The notes under the pieces: model-generated
Database searches by the model: none
Told to the model about the DNA's origin: nothing
What the model saw: the letters and a program-made list of their open reading frames with translations, nothing else
In this document: positions 33,783-44,114 of the stretch, one piece after another
How positions within the stretch are numbered: the first letter of the stretch is position 1
How the letters are laid out: each line of letters opens with the position of its first letter
Assembly: GCA_963693365.1 (NCBI GenBank)
Contig: CAVNZM010000006.1
Location: 4,278,001 to 4,342,000 of the forward strand
Length of the DNA: 64,000 bases
Direction: 5' to 3'
Source of the DNA: Amoebidium appalachense
Taxonomy: Eukaryota > Ichthyosporea
Program-made: the position numbers and the translations under genes

Positions 33783-34099
33783 GCCCAACCACATCGGCTG
33801 AGTCAACTTGCTCCGAGCAGAATTATTCTACACAGAATCAATCTGCTAAAAACAGAATTTTCTGCTAAAAGCAGAATTATCATGCTAATTGCAGAATCAG
33901 TCTGCTGTCGAAAGCAGAATGATTCTGCTTTTTGCGGAATAATTGTGCTAAAAGCAGAATAATTCTGCTAAAAGCAGAATATTTTTTCTTAAAGCAGAGT
34001 GATTCTGCGGTTGCAGAATACTCTGCTTTTAGCAGATTGATTCTGCTTTTGCAGAATAATTCTGCTTTTTGCAAGTCGACTCTGCCGATGTGTTTGGGC
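33783..34099. mobile_element. 317-base foldback/MITE-like element with internal palindromic minisatellite
   Basis: The ends are inverted copies of one another: 33783-33811 (GCCCAACCACATCGGCTGAG...) and 34071-34099, matching at 26 or so of 29 positions. Between them lies a degenerate tandem array whose unit is itself palindromic (AGCAGAATNATTCTGCT with A/T-rich linkers, about 20 bases per unit, around a dozen units). The array changes from mostly AAAAGCAGAA on the left to mostly TTCTGCTTTT on the right, so the whole element can fold into one long hairpin. No coding capacity and no clear target-site duplication were seen. Confidence 0.8.
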
Positions 34100-34687
34100 A
34101 CTTATTGTGCTCTCCAGTGTGTGCCTGTATGTGTGTACATGTGTTTATGTGTTTACTGTCTGGGTGTGACGGTGTGCGCACAGGTGTCACGTGTGTTTGT
34201 GTATGTGCGTGTGCGTGCACGTGTGTGTGCCTATGTGTGCATGTGTCACGCCGTTGGTGAGATTGCAGTGATACTACTACTGTGTATGTGTGTAAGTGTG
34301 TGAATAGTGTGGCTTTGTACGGTGAGGTCAGTGAGTAATCGATGGTGTGTGTGCACAAGTGTGTGTGCGCGCGTGTGTGTGCGTGTGTTCACGTGCATGT
34401 GTGTGTGTTTTTTTGTGAGCCTGAGGGAAGCAATGAGGAAGATGGGGACGGGAAGATCCTATGACAGGATATGTTTGAAAAAAGCGGAACTGCAATAGAG
34501 CTCTCGAGGTCGGATAGGAAAACCGGTGAACCATCATGAGCTCGTATTTATGTTCGTGCAAATATGCTAGGTGTCACATCTGTGTGACATACTGGCATAT
34601 AGAGTGTTCTTCCTCATTCTCCTCTGGCTCTCTCTCACACGTGCACGCTGGCGCATTGTCTTGCAGCCTTTCCTGTCTCGTAAGACC

Positions 34688-34752
<65 letters not shown>

Positions 34753-35097
34753 ACGGTGTGTGTGTGTGTGTGTGTAAATATGTATGTGTGCGTGCGTGCG
34801 TGTGTGTCTTGGGTGTGGAGAGGTTTGGGGAAGGGTCACCGTGGGGGGTGGGGGAGAGTTGAGAGAAGGGAGGGGGGGAGGTGTGTGTGTGTGGGGGGGG
34901 GGGGGGGGGGGGGAGGGGGAGGGGTTGGGGGGGGGTTGGGGGGGGGGTTGGGGGGGGGAAAGGGGTGAGGGCGCCAAAACACTGATACGGCAAAAACGTA
35001 ACATAACTCAGAGCCACCACAATAAATCAGTGTAAGGGCAACTGACTTTGACCCCCCCCCCCCCCCCCCGGCCCAGCCCCCCTCCCCCTCGAGTCCT

Positions 35098-35110
35098 TTT
35101 TTTTTTTTTT

Positions 35111-35182
<72 letters not shown>
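35098..35182. repeat. poly-T to poly-G junction with the longest homopolymer in the window
   Basis: About 23 T followed by about 62 consecutive G. Confidence 0.95.
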
Positions 35183-35183
<1 letters not shown>

Positions 35184-35291
35184 GGGTGGGATGGAAGGGG
35201 GCTCCGGGATGCTTCTATCCATTGCAGTTCTCAGGCCTTCAGAAGGCTTGGGAGCATCGTTTGCAGGACCCCACGTTTTTTTTTTTTTTTT

Positions 35292-35330
<39 letters not shown>

Positions 35331-35424
35331 ATACACCTGATTTCGCACACATACACACACACACAGTTGCTCACAGCACACACAATCAAATACACATGCA
35401 CTCAAAAACATTGTGGCACCTGAG

Positions 35425-35520
<96 letters not shown>
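35425..35520. repeat. (CA)n microsatellite
   Basis: Pure CA repeat of about 96 bases. Confidence 0.95.
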
Positions 35521-35523
<3 letters not shown>

Positions 35524-35995
35524 AAACACACAAACACACAGAAACATATACACAACCTCCATGTTCTCCTTTGTGGAAATTTGGAGGGCAGATAAGTGTA
35601 TTTCTTTTTCCCTGTTTTTTTTTTTCTTTTTCGTTTTTTTTCTTTTCATTTAACCCAAAAGAACACACACTTAAAGATTTGCTTATATGAACCACCGTTC
35701 ATCAGTCAACTACCAAGAGCACTAACTCTCTCAGCAGCTAAATACAAGTTAGACTAGACCAGTAATGAGATTCTAAAGATTGCGCCGGGCTGGGGGAGGA
35801 GGGGGGCGGGGGGGAGGCTGGAAGGGGGCGGTGACATGTAACGGCTGACTACCATGATCATGTCATTGATAATATGTGATACAGTTAAACCTCAGTTGTT
35901 AGGCCATGACACACATGCTAAAAACTTTCACCTCCACTCTCAATGATTCAACTTTAATTCCGTAAAAAATCGGTCAGTTACCCGGTGTTCAATAT

Positions 35996-37468
35996 TCACT
36001 TCATCCATGCGCAACTTGAAGGGTACTCGGACTGAGTGGTTCGTCCTAGTCCAGCAGAGCGTGTTGCTACATTTTGTCTCGAAGGTTTTTCCATGGAAAA
36101 CATTCTTGCTTGTACTACCTGACACCAAAACTGATCCAACACATAAGACGTGCAGGGCAGCCGTGTCACGGCTGCAGAGAGGAAAATAATGGTGGGGCCA
36201 TCTAAATGGAAATGGCCAAAGATCAGCATACCGTCAAACATGCCGTGCAAAACTATCAACGAGCGGATGTTTGCGTGGTAATCGCTGAACATTAAATTTG
36301 CGTGCTTTGTTCGGAAGTTGTAGTATATCCACAAGGTGGTGTAAGTTATCACCGTGGCCCAAGCACCTGCAAGGAAATAATGGCTAGACCACTCATTATC
36401 CTCGAATTTCTTAACGTACTCATCTATCCACACAGGGATGCAGGCTATTGTCCCCATAATGGGAAACAAGGGCAGCGGTGCATAATATTCCCATCCGGGG
36501 TGTTTTTGGGTCGCAAACGGATCGGTGAAAATGAGACAGATGATTCGCTGTCGCTGTACGATGGCGTTCGTGAAGAAGGAGAGGCAATAAAAAGACATTG
36601 ATACCATGCCAATATATAGTGCCTCGGTACTCCCGGCCTTTCCTTCTATGTATTTGAGCCAATCCAAGCCAACCTTTCCGTTTGCAGGCGGGTACGGCAT
36701 CGTTTGGAGAGTCGAGGCGTAAATAATCATGACGGCGACGATTTGAAGCAGGGCCGTAGATATAAATAAATGTACGAGGAACGGGACGCTTCGAGACTTG
36801 ACGGCCGGGTGGTTGCGGTAGCGATAGGTGAAAAACAAAACGGCGAAAAAGATAAGAATGTGTATGGCGCTGGCTATACACTGGTACACCATAACTTTGT
36901 TGGATTTGTCCTTTTGGCCACTGTACCAGTGTAGTGTCTCAGCCAGAGACGCCTGCATTGTTCCGACAGCGGCGAGTCTCATTGCTGGCGTTTTTGCATC
37001 CACAAGTTGTTGCGTGAACGTCTTCATTTCCATTTCAATCTCCGTTTTTTTGAGTCTCAGCTCATTCGTAAACGATAAGTCGTCCGGGAATGCCCTCAAA
37101 GATAAAAAAAGGGTGATTGACTCAACTGCAAGCAAAAACGAAAAGCCGCATAGGAACGTTATGAATGTGAGGTGGTGGTACCTGGTCCCAAACCTTTGGT
37201 TGTTTTTCTGGTGTGATGACGAGAAAACACTCAAGTTGAAGCTGGAAACGGGTGAGGAGACATATGTGCTCCCGACCCTGCCGCCGAAATTGTCGAAACT
37301 TTGAACAATGTGTGTGGTCAAGTTCCTCGAAAGGGAGTCCTGCAGTGGCTGGGAAATGGATTCACTCTTTTTCTCTGTTTTCGTGCTGGAAGAAACACTC
37401 CCGACACCCGAAGCGCTCCGAGAAACTGCGACGGGTTTGGGCTCCGGGTTGGAGCCATGAAAATCCAT
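35996..37468 (-). CDS. multi-pass membrane protein, copy B, intact (490 aa)
   Basis: Not recognised as any known family. The intronless frame starts MDFHGSNPEPKP. The first roughly 100 residues are Ser/Thr/Lys-rich and probably cytoplasmic or disordered. Hydrophobic segments follow at about residues 103-125, 190-210, 222-245, 280-300, 325-345, 370-390, 405-420 and 425-440, so about seven or eight transmembrane helices are expected. A charged segment (RLKKTEIEMEMKTFTQQL) lies between the first and second helix. Copy A (21559-22987, opposite strand) is closely similar, roughly three quarters identical by eye, including the 5' flank. Intronless genes beside intron-rich neighbours raise the possibility of retrocopying or transfer; neither is shown. 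Confidence 0.75.
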   Translation of the reverse strand: MDFHGSNPEPKPVAVSRSASGVGSVSSSTKTEKKSESISQPLQDSLSRNLTTHIVQSFDNFGGRVGSTYVSSPVSSFNLSVFSSSHQKNNQRFGTRYHHLTFITFLCGFSFLLAVESITLFLSLRAFPDDLSFTNELRLKKTEIEMEMKTFTQQLVDAKTPAMRLAAVGTMQASLAETLHWYSGQKDKSNKVMVYQCIASAIHILIFFAVLFFTYRYRNHPAVKSRSVPFLVHLFISTALLQIVAVMIIYASTLQTMPYPPANGKVGLDWLKYIEGKAGSTEALYIGMVSMSFYCLSFFTNAIVQRQRIICLIFTDPFATQKHPGWEYYAPLPLFPIMGTIACIPVWIDEYVKKFEDNEWSSHYFLAGAWATVITYTTLWIYYNFRTKHANLMFSDYHANIRSLIVLHGMFDGMLIFGHFHLDGPTIIFLSAAVTRLPCTSYVLDQFWCQVVQARMFSMEKPSRQNVATRSAGLGRTTQSEYPSSCAWMK

Positions 37469-38232
37469 CTATGTACTTTTCAAAGGAAAGCAGAACTTCG
37501 TTGCATGCTCAGCAAATGTGCAGAAAACTAGGTCTTTATGCACATGTGACCGTCGTTGAAAATGGCATAGTGGATTTTTCTCGGCAAGGGGAAAACCAAC
37601 TCCAGGCCTTGGCAAACAAACTACGCTGTTGCCTGGGGACAGAAAAAGTTCCACCCCTGGGCAGCGAATTTCGATGATCACTATAAGCCTTAGAAAACAC
37701 ACGAGTAAATTTAAAGGTAGTACTGAGTAGGAGGCCTTGGAGCTGAACGATTTGAGAATTACTGCCACTTGCAATGATCCACTAATCTGGTCGATCTCTT
37801 GGTATTCGAATGGCATGCGGCTTTATTATATTTATCTTGGGGGGAATGTGCTCTTTAGGAGTTTGGGCAGGGTTCGAAAGGGTCCAAATTATAAAGAAAC
37901 TCGGAGCCTCGGAGGGGGGGGGGGGGGGGGGGGGGGGAGAGAGAGAGAGAGAGAGAGAGAAAGAGACACAGAGAGAGAAGAAAAAACCGTTATATCTCCA
38001 CAAAATGATGAATATATATATATATCTTGTACGTTGTATCTACACACATAATTTGTACAAGTATGCTTTCAAGTCGTTTTCTATGTGTGGCTAGCTAACT
38101 TGCAATTGGAAGTTCTGCTAAAGTTAACGGGCCTGGTCTCGTACCGATGGCCGTGGCCACAGTCCACTTTACCCACTTGAGTCCTCCTCCTAGGCCTCCC
38201 CCTCCCCCCTTCCCCCTGCGGCCCTCGCCCTC

Positions 38233-38274
<42 letters not shown>

Positions 38275-38818
38275 AAAAAAAAATCCCGGAGGTTCTTTGG
38301 GAATATGGGAAAAAAGTCTGGAGAATTCCCAAACTGTTTTCAGGGAATTTCGATTCCTGTTTTTGGATATGTTGGCAATTTGGGAATGCCCTAGCCGCAC
38401 GATGATTGGTCCGCGGCGCAGCCTCATGGAGGTCACTGAAAGAAAAAAATAGAAGGAGAAAGCGGTAGGTAAGTGTTATAGAAAGACGGGGGCACACACA
38501 GAGAAATATAAAGCGGAATGGAACAGCGAGAGGATATGGAAAGAAAGACTTCTTAGCAAGAGGGAGGGATAGGGAGGGAGAGACGTCGCTGCACTGCGCA
38601 GCAGCTGCAGCCTGCGTTGTTATAAATCCGGTTTATAAATGATTTTTTTCAATTCTGCCTAACCTTATATGGCTCACCGGAACAATTCGAATCTTGTGAT
38701 TGGTTCGCCAAAAAAGTAAGGGCTAAGGCCTTGGCCAGGTAAGGGCCGCTCAGGCGGTGACAGGCCAAAATCTCAGACCGACAGCCTCTCAAAAGCAGTT
38801 AGGCCCCGATTTTACTTA
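37469..38818. other. intergenic region between membrane protein copy B and the Harbinger-like element
   Basis: 5' flank of copy B, a G tract passing into (GA)n (37913-37980), a C-to-A junction (38234-38283) and non-repetitive DNA. No gene recognised. Confidence 0.6.
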
Positions 38819-38989
38819 GGGCCTGTTTGGCAACGCGGAGTTAGCGGCCATACTCCGGAGTAAGATCGATTTTGGAGTTAGGGCTAAAGCGGATTTTCTG
38901 AAATCCGCGATGCCAAACAGACGGCCCAATCTGGGCCTGTGTACGCCGGGTTTCAAACCCCTTGGACATCGCTTGTACTCCAATTTCTA

Positions 38990-39013
38990 TAATCCACCTC
39001 CGGAGGTGGATTA
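38990..39013. repeat. 24-base perfect palindrome inside the transposon
   Basis: TAATCCACCTCC is followed immediately by its reverse complement. Confidence 0.9.
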
Positions 39014-39649
39014 TGCGCGAAATGTTCAACGCCGTGTGAAGGTCTAAACCAATGAAAATTCATGTAGTGAGACCTTTTTACATTTCTCTCTCGGCCAATT
39101 GGCGGTAGTGCAATATAGCCAAAAACAGTTAAAGTGGAAAAGACGCCAAACGGAAAGTCCGTTGTCACCGGCATGGCCAGCTTGCTGGGGAGCCTGCGAC
39201 AGCCCGAGCGCAGGCTGCGACCAGCCACACACAGCCGGCCACGTGTGGTAGGTCGTATAAAAACAAGCCCCCCCTCAACTATTCTTCCTCTTCGCGGCCA
39301 ACTTGTAGGCAACCTTTTTTTTACCATTAGACAATCTTTTGCACATTGGTCAAGATTGTCTGAACCGACAGGATGCCTGTAGGGGGAAGCAAAGAATGCA
39401 ATTGCTGCAATTGCGGCCGAAAGGGCCATGTTTCGTGCTAAATACATAGTGGTTTTGCAACCGGAAACGTTGATGTTGTTATATATGCAAATGGTATCAT
39501 TACAGTGTATACAAATACATACATACGGGACACTGCACAGTCACTACAAAAAGAATAGTACAGAGTCCTAGGTACGATATACGTGCAAAGTATGCGCACT
39601 CCGATCAACGTAAAACTTGCGCAATGTGACTTGATAAACTAAGCTGCAG

Positions 39650-39685
39650 CCACGGCCATCTAGAGGTGTTTCTAGATGGCCGTGG
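39650..39685. repeat. perfect hairpin, 15-bp stem, 6-base loop, inside the transposon
   Basis: Arms CCACGGCCATCTAGA (39650-39664) and its complement (39671-39685) with loop GGTGTT. Confidence 0.9.
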
Positions 39686-40462
39686 GCCCGGGTACCATAT
39701 CAGGAGCGGGCAATTTTTGAATTCTCCCTTCCCGGCCCCGCCGGGGAAAATTTGAGGTTTTTGGACCTCAAAGAAGTCAAATCGTGCAAAATCCACTACC
39801 GGGAGGCCAAAAAGGGTGATTTCACAAAAAAAAGGAGGGTCATACATGAAAAAGAGAAAATGGGCGAGTTCAGTGGGCTGCCGATAAATATATTTCGTGC
39901 TGGGCCGGTATACATGCTGCCGTGGTTGTTGCTGTAGACGGCAGTATGGCATTGCATGTGTCACGTGACCTGCACGTGAATGCGACCATGTGCAGGCACT
40001 GAGTCTAGGGGGATTTGTGTGTGTGTTTTGGAGCACCGACAAGGCAGAGCCAGGGTGAGGGATGTGTAAACATGGAGTTTAGGGAGATCGTGCTGCTATT
40101 GTAACATGTGCACAAAACAGCCACGTGCACCACACTCCGGTGTACAGAACAATAATATGCACATGCGTCACTGTAATATCATGTATGCGCATGCCGAACA
40201 AGGTTTAGGAGACCACCACAGTATATACTATTTTCTTTTGGTTGATATCCATGTAGGAATGGTGTGTTGCAGTTGTCATGATCAGCCTGAGACCTGCAGC
40301 TGAAAAAAGTGTTGTCTGTTTGGCACGAGCGGTTATTATCTACGCCATGGCAGGTTTTGACCTAAATCCGGATTACAAATCAGAATCTGGATACTGATTT
40401 GATACCCGGCGTATACGGTCTACGCCGGAGTTCGTAACTCCGCGTTGCCAAACAGGCCCTTA

Positions 40463-40763
40463 GAAAGTTGGTTTTCTTCCATAAGAAAAAGTTTTAGGAA
40501 ATAAAAAGACGCGCAAAAATGATACAAGGAATCGGGGTGCTCCGACAACGCCTACATCGCTAAAATCATCAAAACATCTTGCATAGCCTCTTACCACCTT
40601 GCCTCGAGGTCGATCGTCTATAATAAAAGTATGGTTTTTGCTTGTTTTCGCTACGAAATAGGCGCCGGACACCCCATGTTGCTTATACAAAAATTGCTTG
40701 TCGCTTTGTTCATCAAATTATTTATTAATGGAGCAAAACCCCTCTTCTATTCACATTATTGAT
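40463..40763. other. AT-rich flank between the transposon and the assembly gap
   Basis: About 300 bases with no recognised feature; its composition resembles the rest of the left part, not the viral block. Confidence 0.6.
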
Positions 40764-41263
40764 NNNNNNNNNNNNNNNNNNNNNNNNNNNNNNNNNNNNN
40801 NNNNNNNNNNNNNNNNNNNNNNNNNNNNNNNNNNNNNNNNNNNNNNNNNNNNNNNNNNNNNNNNNNNNNNNNNNNNNNNNNNNNNNNNNNNNNNNNNNNN
40901 NNNNNNNNNNNNNNNNNNNNNNNNNNNNNNNNNNNNNNNNNNNNNNNNNNNNNNNNNNNNNNNNNNNNNNNNNNNNNNNNNNNNNNNNNNNNNNNNNNNN
41001 NNNNNNNNNNNNNNNNNNNNNNNNNNNNNNNNNNNNNNNNNNNNNNNNNNNNNNNNNNNNNNNNNNNNNNNNNNNNNNNNNNNNNNNNNNNNNNNNNNNN
41101 NNNNNNNNNNNNNNNNNNNNNNNNNNNNNNNNNNNNNNNNNNNNNNNNNNNNNNNNNNNNNNNNNNNNNNNNNNNNNNNNNNNNNNNNNNNNNNNNNNNN
41201 NNNNNNNNNNNNNNNNNNNNNNNNNNNNNNNNNNNNNNNNNNNNNNNNNNNNNNNNNNNNNNN
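40764..41263. other. assembly gap of exactly 500 N
   Basis: A round 500-N run is a usual placeholder for a gap of unknown size. Host-like sequence stops on its left and viral coding sequence starts on its right, so no read-through junction between host and virus is visible. Confidence 0.98.
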
Positions 41264-41375
41264 CCACTTCTACTCGCCCGTGCTCAAAAGACTGGATATG
41301 CCACTGCCCCGTCTGGGGGATATTTATTGCGAAGAGGAGACGGAGGCCAGCGAGGATGACGCGGCCGGTGACTGA
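41264..41375 (+). CDS. C-terminal end of an unidentified viral gene entering from the gap
   Basis: An open frame leaves the gap and reads HFYSPVLKRLDMPLPRLGDI followed by an acidic tail (CEEETEASEDDAAGD) to the stop at 41373-41375. Only about 36 residues are present, so no function can be given. It overlaps the 3' end of the converging nuclease gene by about 50 bases. Confidence 0.5.
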
Positions 41376-42190
41376 GGGGCCGGCCCGGGGGGGCTGGGAG
41401 CTGCGGGCGGGCCGGGGGGGCTGTGGGGCTCCTCGTCGGGGTCGCAGTCGGGGGTGAGGTAGCGGTCCAGGGTGTCCTCGAGCGCTCGCTGCACGGCCGC
41501 CCAGGCGCCCTCGTCGTAGTGCAGGGTCTCGGTGTCGAGCTCACCGCACAGGCACTGGATGAACTCGCAACTCTTAAGCCCTGTGATGGCAAAGTAGCCC
41601 ATGACCTGGATGCGGTCGTAGATGGGGATGTGGAACTTGTTGACGCGGTTCTTGACCTCGACGATGCGCCCGAGCTCGTCGCACACGCCGTCCAGGCGGC
41701 CCCCGATCTGGTAGCGCACTCCGCCACGCGTGGTGAAGGGCTTGGAGACACGGAACACGGTGTTGCGCTCGGTCAGCTTCTTGCCGGTCAGCCGCTCGTA
41801 CTCGTCCATGACGGGGTCCTCGCCCGTGAGCCCGCGGGTCTTGAAGATGACGCCCCTGGCCAGCTCCCTGTCGGCGGGGTCGTCGATGGACGAGAGCGCA
41901 TCGTCGATCAGCATCTTGAGCTCGTCGGCGGACTCGGCCTTGGCCATCTTCACGAGCCCGTTCTCCAGCACGTCGGCATGGCGCTTGCGGCAGAGGAACT
42001 CGGCCTTGCGGGCCGCAGCCTCGCCGAGACGGGCATTGCGCAGGCGCGAGCGAAGGTGGGGGAAGGACGAGTAGACAATCTGTTCGTTGTGGCAGAGCAG
42101 GGCGTTCACGGCATCGGCGACTTCACGATACTTGTGGCGACCAGCGAGGGCAGCGAGCTCAGTGCAGTAGATGGTCAGAATTCTGGACAT
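41324..42190 (-). CDS. PD-(D/E)XK superfamily nuclease, RecB/lambda-exonuclease-like (288 aa)
   Basis: Probable DNA nuclease for viral DNA recombination, repair or processing. The core is visible: GGRLDGV with Asp about 167, RIVEVKNR with Glu 178 and Lys 180 (the D...ExK active site), then DRIQVMGY with Gln 195 and Tyr 199, the QxxxY motif of RecB-like nucleases. The N-terminal half is helical; the last 35 residues are a Pro/Ser/Ala-rich tail. The ATG at 42190 was preferred over upstream in-frame starts because a TATA box (42241-42254, reading leftward) then sits about 50 bases before it. The gene diverges from the zinc-ribbon gene at 42388. Confidence 0.8.
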   Translation of the reverse strand: MSRILTIYCTELAALAGRHKYREVADAVNALLCHNEQIVYSSFPHLRSRLRNARLGEAAARKAEFLCRKRHADVLENGLVKMAKAESADELKMLIDDALSSIDDPADRELARGVIFKTRGLTGEDPVMDEYERLTGKKLTERNTVFRVSKPFTTRGGVRYQIGGRLDGVCDELGRIVEVKNRVNKFHIPIYDRIQVMGYFAITGLKSCEFIQCLCGELDTETLHYDEGAWAAVQRALEDTLDRYLTPDCDPDEEPHSPPGPPAAPSPPGPAPQSPAASSSLASVSSSQ

Positions 42191-42240
42191 GCCTACAGGT
42201 AGCTGAGAAAATAAAAAGTGAGGGGGTTTGGTCACCGCGC

Positions 42241-42254
42241 GGCCTTTTATACCC
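42241..42254 (-). promoter_or_regulatory. TATA box of the PD-(D/E)XK nuclease gene
   Basis: Reads GGGTATAAAAGGCC on the minus strand, about 50 bases before the start codon. Confidence 0.7.
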
Positions 42255-42339
42255 TTGAACGTGCAACCCAGTCGCCAAAACAAGAAAAAAATCGACCGCG
42301 CTTCATCGCGGCAGTCGCATCACCTCTGACTCCCGCGAA

Positions 42340-42350
42340 GGTATAAAAGC
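42340..42350 (+). promoter_or_regulatory. TATA box of the zinc-ribbon gene
   Basis: GGTATAAAAGC, 38-48 bases before the ATG at 42388; nearly the same core as at 42241-42254 and 61521-61530. Confidence 0.7.
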
Positions 42351-42387
42351 CGGCACACACCCATACAACCATCACATCTGCAGCAAC

Positions 42388-44103
42388 ATGTCTCTCTCTC
42401 AAACCTTTCCTTCTCTTGCCCGCGAGTGGCACCCAAGCAAGAATGCCCCGCTGTCGGCGTCGTCCGTGGGGGCAAAGTCGAACAAGAAGGTGTGGTGGCT
42501 CTGCGGCACACCGGGCTGCAACACCGAGTGGGAGGCCTACGTGTTTGCGCGGATCAAGCAGGAGCCAGGCTGCGTCGCGTGCCGCAAGAAGGCCGACCCC
42601 AAGAAGTACTTTACCAAGAAGCTCGATGCCGACAAGACCTTTGCGGCGCTCTTCCCCGACATTTCCGCAGAATGGCACTTTGAGAAGAACACCCCCATCA
42701 CCCCCTCCGACATCGGCAAGGCAAGCAACGTCTTCTGGTGGAAATGTTCCAGTCCCGGTTGTGATGTCGAGTGGCAGGCGAGCCCCTCGAACCGCACGAA
42801 GAACGGACCTGGCTGCCCGGCATGCAAGCGCAAGGGGATAAGCATGCGCGTGAAGACGGATGAGACACTCCGAGCGAAGTTCCCGGCCATCGCCGCCGAG
42901 TGGCATCCCACGAAGAATGGTGAGGCCACGCCGGACAGCGTGCACCACGGCAAGAAGATGAAGGTCTGGTGGGTGTGCACGAACGGTCACGAGTGGGAGA
43001 ACTGGATTCACAACCGCACACGACTCGGCAACGCCTGCCCCAACTGTGCCAGCAACAAGAGGGCTCGCGCGCTCGGGCCTGACGAAGTCGAGACGCCGGC
43101 CACCAAACGCCCGCGCAAAGAACTGCCCAAGAACGACGAGGAGTACGCCGAGAAGCGACACGCCAACCTTGAACGACGAAGCGCCCACGGCACCGAGATA
43201 GGTGCAGTAGGAAAGAAGTGGGTGATGGGCATGTTCAGAGAGGCTGGTCTGACCATTATGCCGACAAGGGAAAGTTGTGGCGCAGATTTCCTTTGGGTGA
43301 CGGAGCCTGGTGACGAACCCCGTGGCTTTGCAGTGACGGTTAAAACCAGCACCCGACGGGACGATTCCGGGTTTGCATTTATGCGATGCAACAAATACCC
43401 AGGCGGAGTAGTTGCGTGCGTTGGGGACGACGGCAGGACACGGCGGCTGTGGATATTTGCTGGAAACGAATCGGTCATGAATGCATCGGGGCAAATTACC
43501 ATCGGGCAAGGGGGGCGGACTAGATTCGCGGACCGCGAAGTCGCGTCTGTCGAGGAGCTGAGGACAACACTTGACAGACTGGAAGAGAACCTCCAATTAC
43601 AAACATTCGTTCAAGTCAACACACCAAAGGGAGCAAAGCAGATGCGGGAGATCGAGACACAAGCAGCGATTGAGAAAGTACTCGAGACAAAGTTTGTGTA
43701 TCCGGAAGTACACGAGCACAACGCCAGATTCGATATGTATTGGAAAACCCGACGAGTACAGGCCAAGACAGCCTTGGATATGGGCACATATTGGCAGTTC
43801 GCTCTAGCCACTTACACAGGTGGCCACAGAAAGAAGACCTGTTACACCGTTGGTGATTTCGACGTGCTTATGGTGTTTCTCCCTGGGGAGTTTGTGTCAA
43901 AGGTTTTATTTGTCCCCACTGTCGTCCTACGCGACATGGGCCTGGTGGCAGAGGCACACGGACCCAAAGCCGCTCCATGTATAGTTCTTTACAAAGATGG
44001 CTCCGGCAAGTACGGCGGGTTGTCGCGGTTCGTTTTTGCATTGGTTGATGGTCTTGAGAAAAATCTCACATCGGTTGTCATGCAAAGTGAAACTAGTGTG
44101 TAA
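42388..44103 (+). CDS. triple zinc-ribbon (DUF4379-type) protein with C-terminal nuclease-like domain (571 aa)
   Basis: Three N-terminal repeats (about residues 8-66, 88-148, 162-224) share the pattern EWHP-KN...WW-C...EW...R...GC-AC, each with paired cysteines (for example CGTPGCNTEW and GCVACRK), as in the treble-clef/zinc-ribbon repeats of DUF4379 proteins of viruses, phages and bacteria. After a basic linker, two segments look like half-sites of a restriction-endonuclease fold: CGADFLWV...GFAVTVKTS and NARFDMYWKTRRVQAKTA. A nucleic-acid-binding nuclease, possibly of homing type, is inferred. The last 300 codons are clearly AT-richer than the first 270. AATAAA follows at 44132-44137, inside a two-copy 79-base tandem repeat. 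Confidence 0.65.
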   Translation: MSLSQTFPSLAREWHPSKNAPLSASSVGAKSNKKVWWLCGTPGCNTEWEAYVFARIKQEPGCVACRKKADPKKYFTKKLDADKTFAALFPDISAEWHFEKNTPITPSDIGKASNVFWWKCSSPGCDVEWQASPSNRTKNGPGCPACKRKGISMRVKTDETLRAKFPAIAAEWHPTKNGEATPDSVHHGKKMKVWWVCTNGHEWENWIHNRTRLGNACPNCASNKRARALGPDEVETPATKRPRKELPKNDEEYAEKRHANLERRSAHGTEIGAVGKKWVMGMFREAGLTIMPTRESCGADFLWVTEPGDEPRGFAVTVKTSTRRDDSGFAFMRCNKYPGGVVACVGDDGRTRRLWIFAGNESVMNASGQITIGQGGRTRFADREVASVEELRTTLDRLEENLQLQTFVQVNTPKGAKQMREIETQAAIEKVLETKFVYPEVHEHNARFDMYWKTRRVQAKTALDMGTYWQFALATYTGGHRKKTCYTVGDFDVLMVFLPGEFVSKVLFVPTVVLRDMGLVAEAHGPKAAPCIVLYKDGSGKYGGLSRFVFALVDGLEKNLTSVVMQSETSV

Positions 44104-44114
44104 GATCGATGGAT

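Larger units (their letters stand above)
34100..35995. other. intergenic, repeat-rich
   Basis: GT-rich sequence to 34420, a (GT)n block (34691-34805), G tracts (34889-34959), a C tract (35052-35069), a T-to-G junction with about 62 G (35098-35182), another T/G cluster (35276-35323) and a (CA)n block (35357-35540, pure core 35425-35520). The final 400 bases are the 3' flank of membrane protein copy B. No gene recognised. Confidence 0.6.
38816..40462. mobile_element. PIF/Harbinger-like non-autonomous DNA transposon (element 38819-40459, TTA target duplications outside)
   Basis: The ends are perfect 25-base inverted repeats beginning GGGCCTGTTTGGCAACGCGG, at 38819-38843 and 40435-40459. TTA stands immediately outside both ends (38816-38818 and 40460-40462). 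A TTA (TWA) duplication with GGGCCTGTTTGG-type ends is the known signature of PIF/Harbinger elements and their Tourist-type derivatives. The 1641-base interior has no transposase-like frame; it contains a TATA box (about 39255), a 24-base perfect palindrome (38990-39013) and a 15-bp-stem hairpin (39650-39685). Confidence 0.85.

Noticed and set aside
33811-34071. CRISPR array
   Set aside because: Repeats and spacers are not of constant length, the units are palindromic and degenerate, and the context is eukaryotic.
39373-39438. CCHC zinc knuckle in a 21-codon frame (CNCCNCGRKGHVSC)
   Set aside because: The spacing between His and the last Cys is two residues instead of four and the frame is tiny, so a retroelement nucleocapsid is not supported.
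38953-39447. 164-codon minus-strand frame inside the Harbinger-like element
   Set aside because: It has no transposase DDE or Myb-like motif and crosses the palindrome; probably open by chance.
41423-42202. 259-codon plus-strand frame opposite the PD-(D/E)XK nuclease
   Set aside because: It is the mirror reading of a GC-rich gene; the minus-strand frame has the nuclease motifs and a TATA box.
42247-43596. 449-codon minus-strand frame opposite the zinc-ribbon gene
   Set aside because: The plus strand shows three regular zinc-ribbon repeats; the opposite frame is a shadow of GC-biased codons.
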